Shown here: positions 21,776 through 23,952 of the stretch, in pieces
Position numbering within the stretch: the stretch's first letter is position 1
Layout: every line of letters begins with the position of its first letter
Assembly: GCA_003554445.1 (NCBI GenBank)
Contig: PWGJ01000092.1
Location: 1-23,952 of the forward strand
Length of the DNA: 23,952 bases
DNA from: Candidatus Nealsoniibacteriota bacterium
GTDB taxonomy: Bacteria > Patescibacteriota > Minisyncoccia > Minisyncoccales > PWPS01
Direction of reading: 5' to 3'
Program-made: the position numbers and the translations under genes
Notes under the pieces: model-generated
What the model was told of the DNA's origin: nothing
Seen by the model: the letters and a program-made list of their open reading frames with translations, nothing else
Database searches by the model: none

Positions 21776-23599
21776 TTATTCTACGGTAACGACCTTACTT
21801 AAGTTTCTGGGTTTATCCGGATCAAAACCCTTTAAAACCGCCATGTAATAGGCGAAAAGCTGAAAAGGAACTACTGCTAAAACTGGTGAAAGTACCTCCA
21901 TCGTCTGTGGAATTTCAATAACATCGTCACTGTGATTTTTTATATCCTCATCTCCTTCAGTAGCCAGAACTATCATCGGACCTTTCCGAGCTCTGATTTC
22001 TTCCACATTGGAAATCATTTTACCATATACCGACGACTGTAGACAAACTGCAAATGTTGGAAAATCTTCATCTATTAAAGCTATCGGCCCGTGTTTCATC
22101 TCCGCTGCGGAATATCCTTCGGCATGAATGTATGAAATCTCCTTAAGCTTCAAAGCTCCCTCCATAGCTGTCGGATAGTTGTATCGCCTACCCATAAAGA
22201 GAAAGTGCTCATAATCCTTATATCTTTCCGCCTTTTCCTTTATCTCTTCTCTATTTTCTAAAATGGATTCCACTTTTTTTGGTAATTGCTCCAGCTCCGT
22301 TAATATCTTTGCGGATTCCGGCTTGGATAGGTCTCTCTGTCTGCCCAGATAAACTGCAAGTAGGGTCAATATTGAGAGTTGAGAGGTAAAAGCTTTTGTA
22401 GAGGCAACTCCTATCTCAGGTCCGGCATGATTATAGACTCCACCGTCCGTCTTTCTGGCAATTGAAGAACCAACCACATTAACTATTCCCAAGGTTAAGG
22501 CGTGTCTTTTTTTAACCTCTTCGAGAGCCTTTAAGGTGTCGGCGGTCTCTCCCGATTGAGAGACAAAAAGAAAACCTTCTTTTTTATCATAAGGTCTTTT
22601 TCTGTATCTAAATTCCGAAGCCAAACCGACCTCAACCGGAATCCCGGAAATCTCCTCTATCAAATACTTTCCGACCATGGATGCAAAATGAGAAGTTCCA
22701 CAAGCCAATATGGTTAACTTTTCCAAAGATTCCAGCTCATGACTTATCTCATCCAAGCCCCCCAATTTTACGTCTCCGTCATCCGTAATCCTTCCTCGGA
22801 TAGAGTCTTTAATCGATTTGGGTTGCTCCATCATCTCTTTCATCATGAAGTGGTCGTAACCCGACTTTTGAGCTTCTTTCAAGTCCCAATCTATCTCCAC
22901 CTCCTCTTTTTCCAGTACATTTTGATCTCTGTCTTTTATCCGAAAACCATCTTCGGTTACTATGGCGATCTCTTCGTCTTCCAGAAAAATCATATTCTTG
23001 GAGTGTTCCACGATGGCTGCCGGGTCGGAAGAGACGAATCCACCGGCCTCGTTTACCGAAACTACAACCGGAGAACTCATCTTGGCGGCAATTATCTTAT
23101 CCGGCTCTTTAGTTGAAATGACGGCCAATCCGTAAGCTCCTTCGAGTAGATTTATCGCTTTCCTGACCGCTTCTTCCAAGTCTCCGTCATAAAACTTCTC
23201 TATGAGGTGAGCTATAACCTCAGTATCCGTTTCGGAGCTGAATTTATGACCTTCTTCAATTAGTCTTTCTTTTATTTTTGTAAAGTTTTCAATTATTCCG
23301 TTATGAACTACCGCAACTTCACCTTTGCAGTCAAATTGTGGATGAGCATTTTCTCTGGTGGGACCACCGTGAGTTGACCATCTGCTGTGAAAAAGAGTCG
23401 GAGTTCCCTTAAAATCGGTTTCTTTCAGTTTATCTCTCAGCTTATCAACTTTACCCGATACTTTTACCGACTCTAAACCACTCTCTTCTATAATCGCCAT
23501 TCCCGCCGAATCATACCCTCTGTACTCAAGCCTTTTTAAGGCTCTTATTCCCAACTCGGTATTATTTTTGCTTCCGACATAGCCTATAATCCCACACAT
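21776..23599 (-). CDS. glmS: Glucosamine-6-phosphate synthase (isomerizing)
   Basis: Makes glucosamine-6-phosphate from fructose-6-phosphate and glutamine, the first step to UDP-GlcNAc. The glutaminase domain starts with MCGIIGYVG; C2 becomes the N-terminal nucleophile. It also has RLEYRGYDSAG and HSRWSTHG. Two SIS domains follow, with ACGTSHFA, SQSGETADT, PEIGVASTKAFTSQ and the C-terminal DKPRNLSKVVTVE with the active-site lysine. At 607 residues it is full length. It is the first gene of an 11-gene operon behind the promoter at 23674-23702. The leader of roughly 70 bases is too short for a glmS ribozyme, so control by YvcK from the same operon is the more likely route. Confidence 0.98.
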   Translation of the reverse strand: MCGIIGYVGSKNNTELGIRALKRLEYRGYDSAGMAIIEESGLESVKVSGKVDKLRDKLKETDFKGTPTLFHSRWSTHGGPTRENAHPQFDCKGEVAVVHNGIIENFTKIKERLIEEGHKFSSETDTEVIAHLIEKFYDGDLEEAVRKAINLLEGAYGLAVISTKEPDKIIAAKMSSPVVVSVNEAGGFVSSDPAAIVEHSKNMIFLEDEEIAIVTEDGFRIKDRDQNVLEKEEVEIDWDLKEAQKSGYDHFMMKEMMEQPKSIKDSIRGRITDDGDVKLGGLDEISHELESLEKLTILACGTSHFASMVGKYLIEEISGIPVEVGLASEFRYRKRPYDKKEGFLFVSQSGETADTLKALEEVKKRHALTLGIVNVVGSSIARKTDGGVYNHAGPEIGVASTKAFTSQLSILTLLAVYLGRQRDLSKPESAKILTELEQLPKKVESILENREEIKEKAERYKDYEHFLFMGRRYNYPTAMEGALKLKEISYIHAEGYSAAEMKHGPIALIDEDFPTFAVCLQSSVYGKMISNVEEIRARKGPMIVLATEGDEDIKNHSDDVIEIPQTMEVLSPVLAVVPFQLFAYYMAVLKGFDPDKPRNLSKVVTVE

Positions 23600-23673
23600 G
23601 AATTTTATAAAAAATTAATCTCTAACTAACTAAAAATCGTTAATTATTTATTGTGCCTCGTTTTTCTTATTTA

Positions 23674-23702
23674 AGTATATTACAGACAGACAAATCCGTA
23701 AA
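23674..23702 (-). promoter_or_regulatory. Promoter of the glmS operon
   Basis: TTTACG (23697-23702, 4 of 6 consensus) and TATACT (23674-23679, 5 of 6) on the minus strand with a 17-base spacer. The start of transcription should be near 23667, about 70 bases before glmS. Confidence 0.58.
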
Positions 23703-23738
23703 CTAATTCACCATTAACTTTTTTCTTTTATCCATTTA

Positions 23739-23764
23739 AAAAAACCGCCGGTTAGCGGTTTTTT
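23739..23764. terminator. Bidirectional intrinsic terminator before the glmS operon
   Basis: Perfect 10-bp inverted repeat, AAAAAACCGC (23739-23748) and GCGGTTTTTT (23755-23764), with loop CGGTTA. T-runs flank the stem on both strands. On the minus strand it ends any transcript entering from the right and insulates the glmS promoter. Confidence 0.82.
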
Positions 23765-23952
23765 GTCTATTTTTTAGCCATAAGCGAGGGATTGGGGTTG
23801 AAACCTACCTGCCGGCAGGCTGGCGGTAGGCAGGGAAGTTCGCGGAGGTGATTTGGCACAATTTCTCCTGTTACTCGTAAGCGAAGATACCCTCTTTGAG
23901 AGGACTCTCGTAGTCGTTTCAGCATGGTTTTCCGACCTTGTCGGAAATGAAA
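23765..23952. other. Right-edge stretch, no gene assigned
   Basis: On the minus strand a frame is open from the window edge to a TAG near 23774, running through the GC-rich palindrome. It carries no recognisable domain, and the GC-rich stretch makes chance open frames likely. A hairpin TTTCCGAC/GTCGGAAA with a 3-base loop lies at about 23929-23947. The stretch could be the end of a gene lying to the right or non-coding repeat-rich DNA; I cannot decide from this window. Confidence 0.4.
23804..23830. repeat. GC-rich palindromic repeat unit
   Basis: CCTACC (23804-23809) and GGTAGG (23825-23830) enclose GCC/GGC arms, with an internal perfect palindrome CCTGCCGGCAGG (23808-23819). The element is much richer in GC than its surroundings. 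Similar CCTGCCGGCAGG-type palindromes are, from memory, scattered through many Patescibacteria genomes like REP elements; the window holds a single copy, so the repeat status is inferred. Confidence 0.5.

Noticed and set aside
23600..23667. glmS ribozyme in the glmS leader
   Set aside because: Only about 70 AT-rich bases separate the predicted transcription start and the ATG; the ribozyme needs about twice that and its core is not seen.
1..23952. Recoded TGA (Gly) as in Gracilibacteria/SR1
   Set aside because: TGA ends real genes at expected lengths, for example folD and the adenylate kinase-like gene.
1..23952. Mobile elements, prophage, CRISPR arrays or toxin-antitoxin genes
   Set aside because: No transposase, integrase, repeat-spacer pattern or toxin-antitoxin pair was found; the content is housekeeping metabolism with uniform strand and composition.

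Overview
This is an AT-rich bacterial window. All 26 protein genes are on the minus strand, so transcription runs right to left; the one plus-strand gene is a tRNA-Leu. Gene content points to a member of the Patescibacteria/CPR (Parcubacteria-like). Clues are a fused gamma-alpha 2-oxoacid:ferredoxin oxidoreductase, an archaeal-style GlmU-like enzyme, a divergent FolD next to GlyA, a FISUMP-domain pilin, a DsbA-like protein with an N-terminal anchor, a DUF5679 mini-protein and a minimal Isc-type sulfur operon. TGA is used as a stop (for example folD and the adenylate kinase-like gene), so the code is standard. Very few starts have a Shine-Dalgarno sequence. Taxonomy is inferred from gene content only.

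Layout, left to right. (1) 1-3628: a copper operon, transcribed as Cys-rich membrane protein > csoR > dsbA-like > copA (3' end outside the window), with a TTGACA promoter and a 12-bp-arm palindrome that fits a CsoR operator. (2) 3672-4895: a type IV pilin-like FISUMP protein with its own promoter. (3) 4903-5159: a gene-free stretch holding a small RNA gene with near-consensus promoter, a long rod-like fold with a large central bubble, and an intrinsic terminator. I propose it is a 6S-like RNA. (4) 5156-8295: adenylate kinase-like, LOG-family, ComEC-type metallo-hydrolase and DUF5679 genes. (5) 8292-12713: rrf2 > iscS > iscU > mnmA > DUF1858 > thiI, an Fe-S and tRNA-thiolation operon. (6) 12767-12925: tRNA-Leu(CAA) with promoter and a terminator that works in both directions. 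(7) 12946-23702: one apparent 10.7-kb operon, glmS > por(gamma-alpha) > por(beta) > yvcK > glmU-like > NAG-kinase-like > glyA > small membrane protein > PH-domain protein > folD > PAP2. (8) 23739-23952: a bidirectional terminator, a GC-rich palindromic repeat and an unassigned edge.

How the genes fit together. The long operon joins amino-sugar supply for the cell envelope (GlmS, GlmU-like, sugar kinase, PAP2 lipid phosphatase), its likely regulator (YvcK/GlmR), ferredoxin-linked 2-oxoacid oxidation, and serine/one-carbon metabolism (GlyA, FolD). The sulfur operon supplies persulfide sulfur from IscS to IscU for clusters, to MnmA for 2-thiouridine and to ThiI for 4-thiouridine. Its ThiI has no rhodanese domain, which makes the small CxxC protein coded directly before it a candidate sulfur or redox partner. 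The best candidates for something undescribed are the 6S-like RNA, the Cys-rich membrane protein of the copper operon and the DUF1858-ThiI pair.
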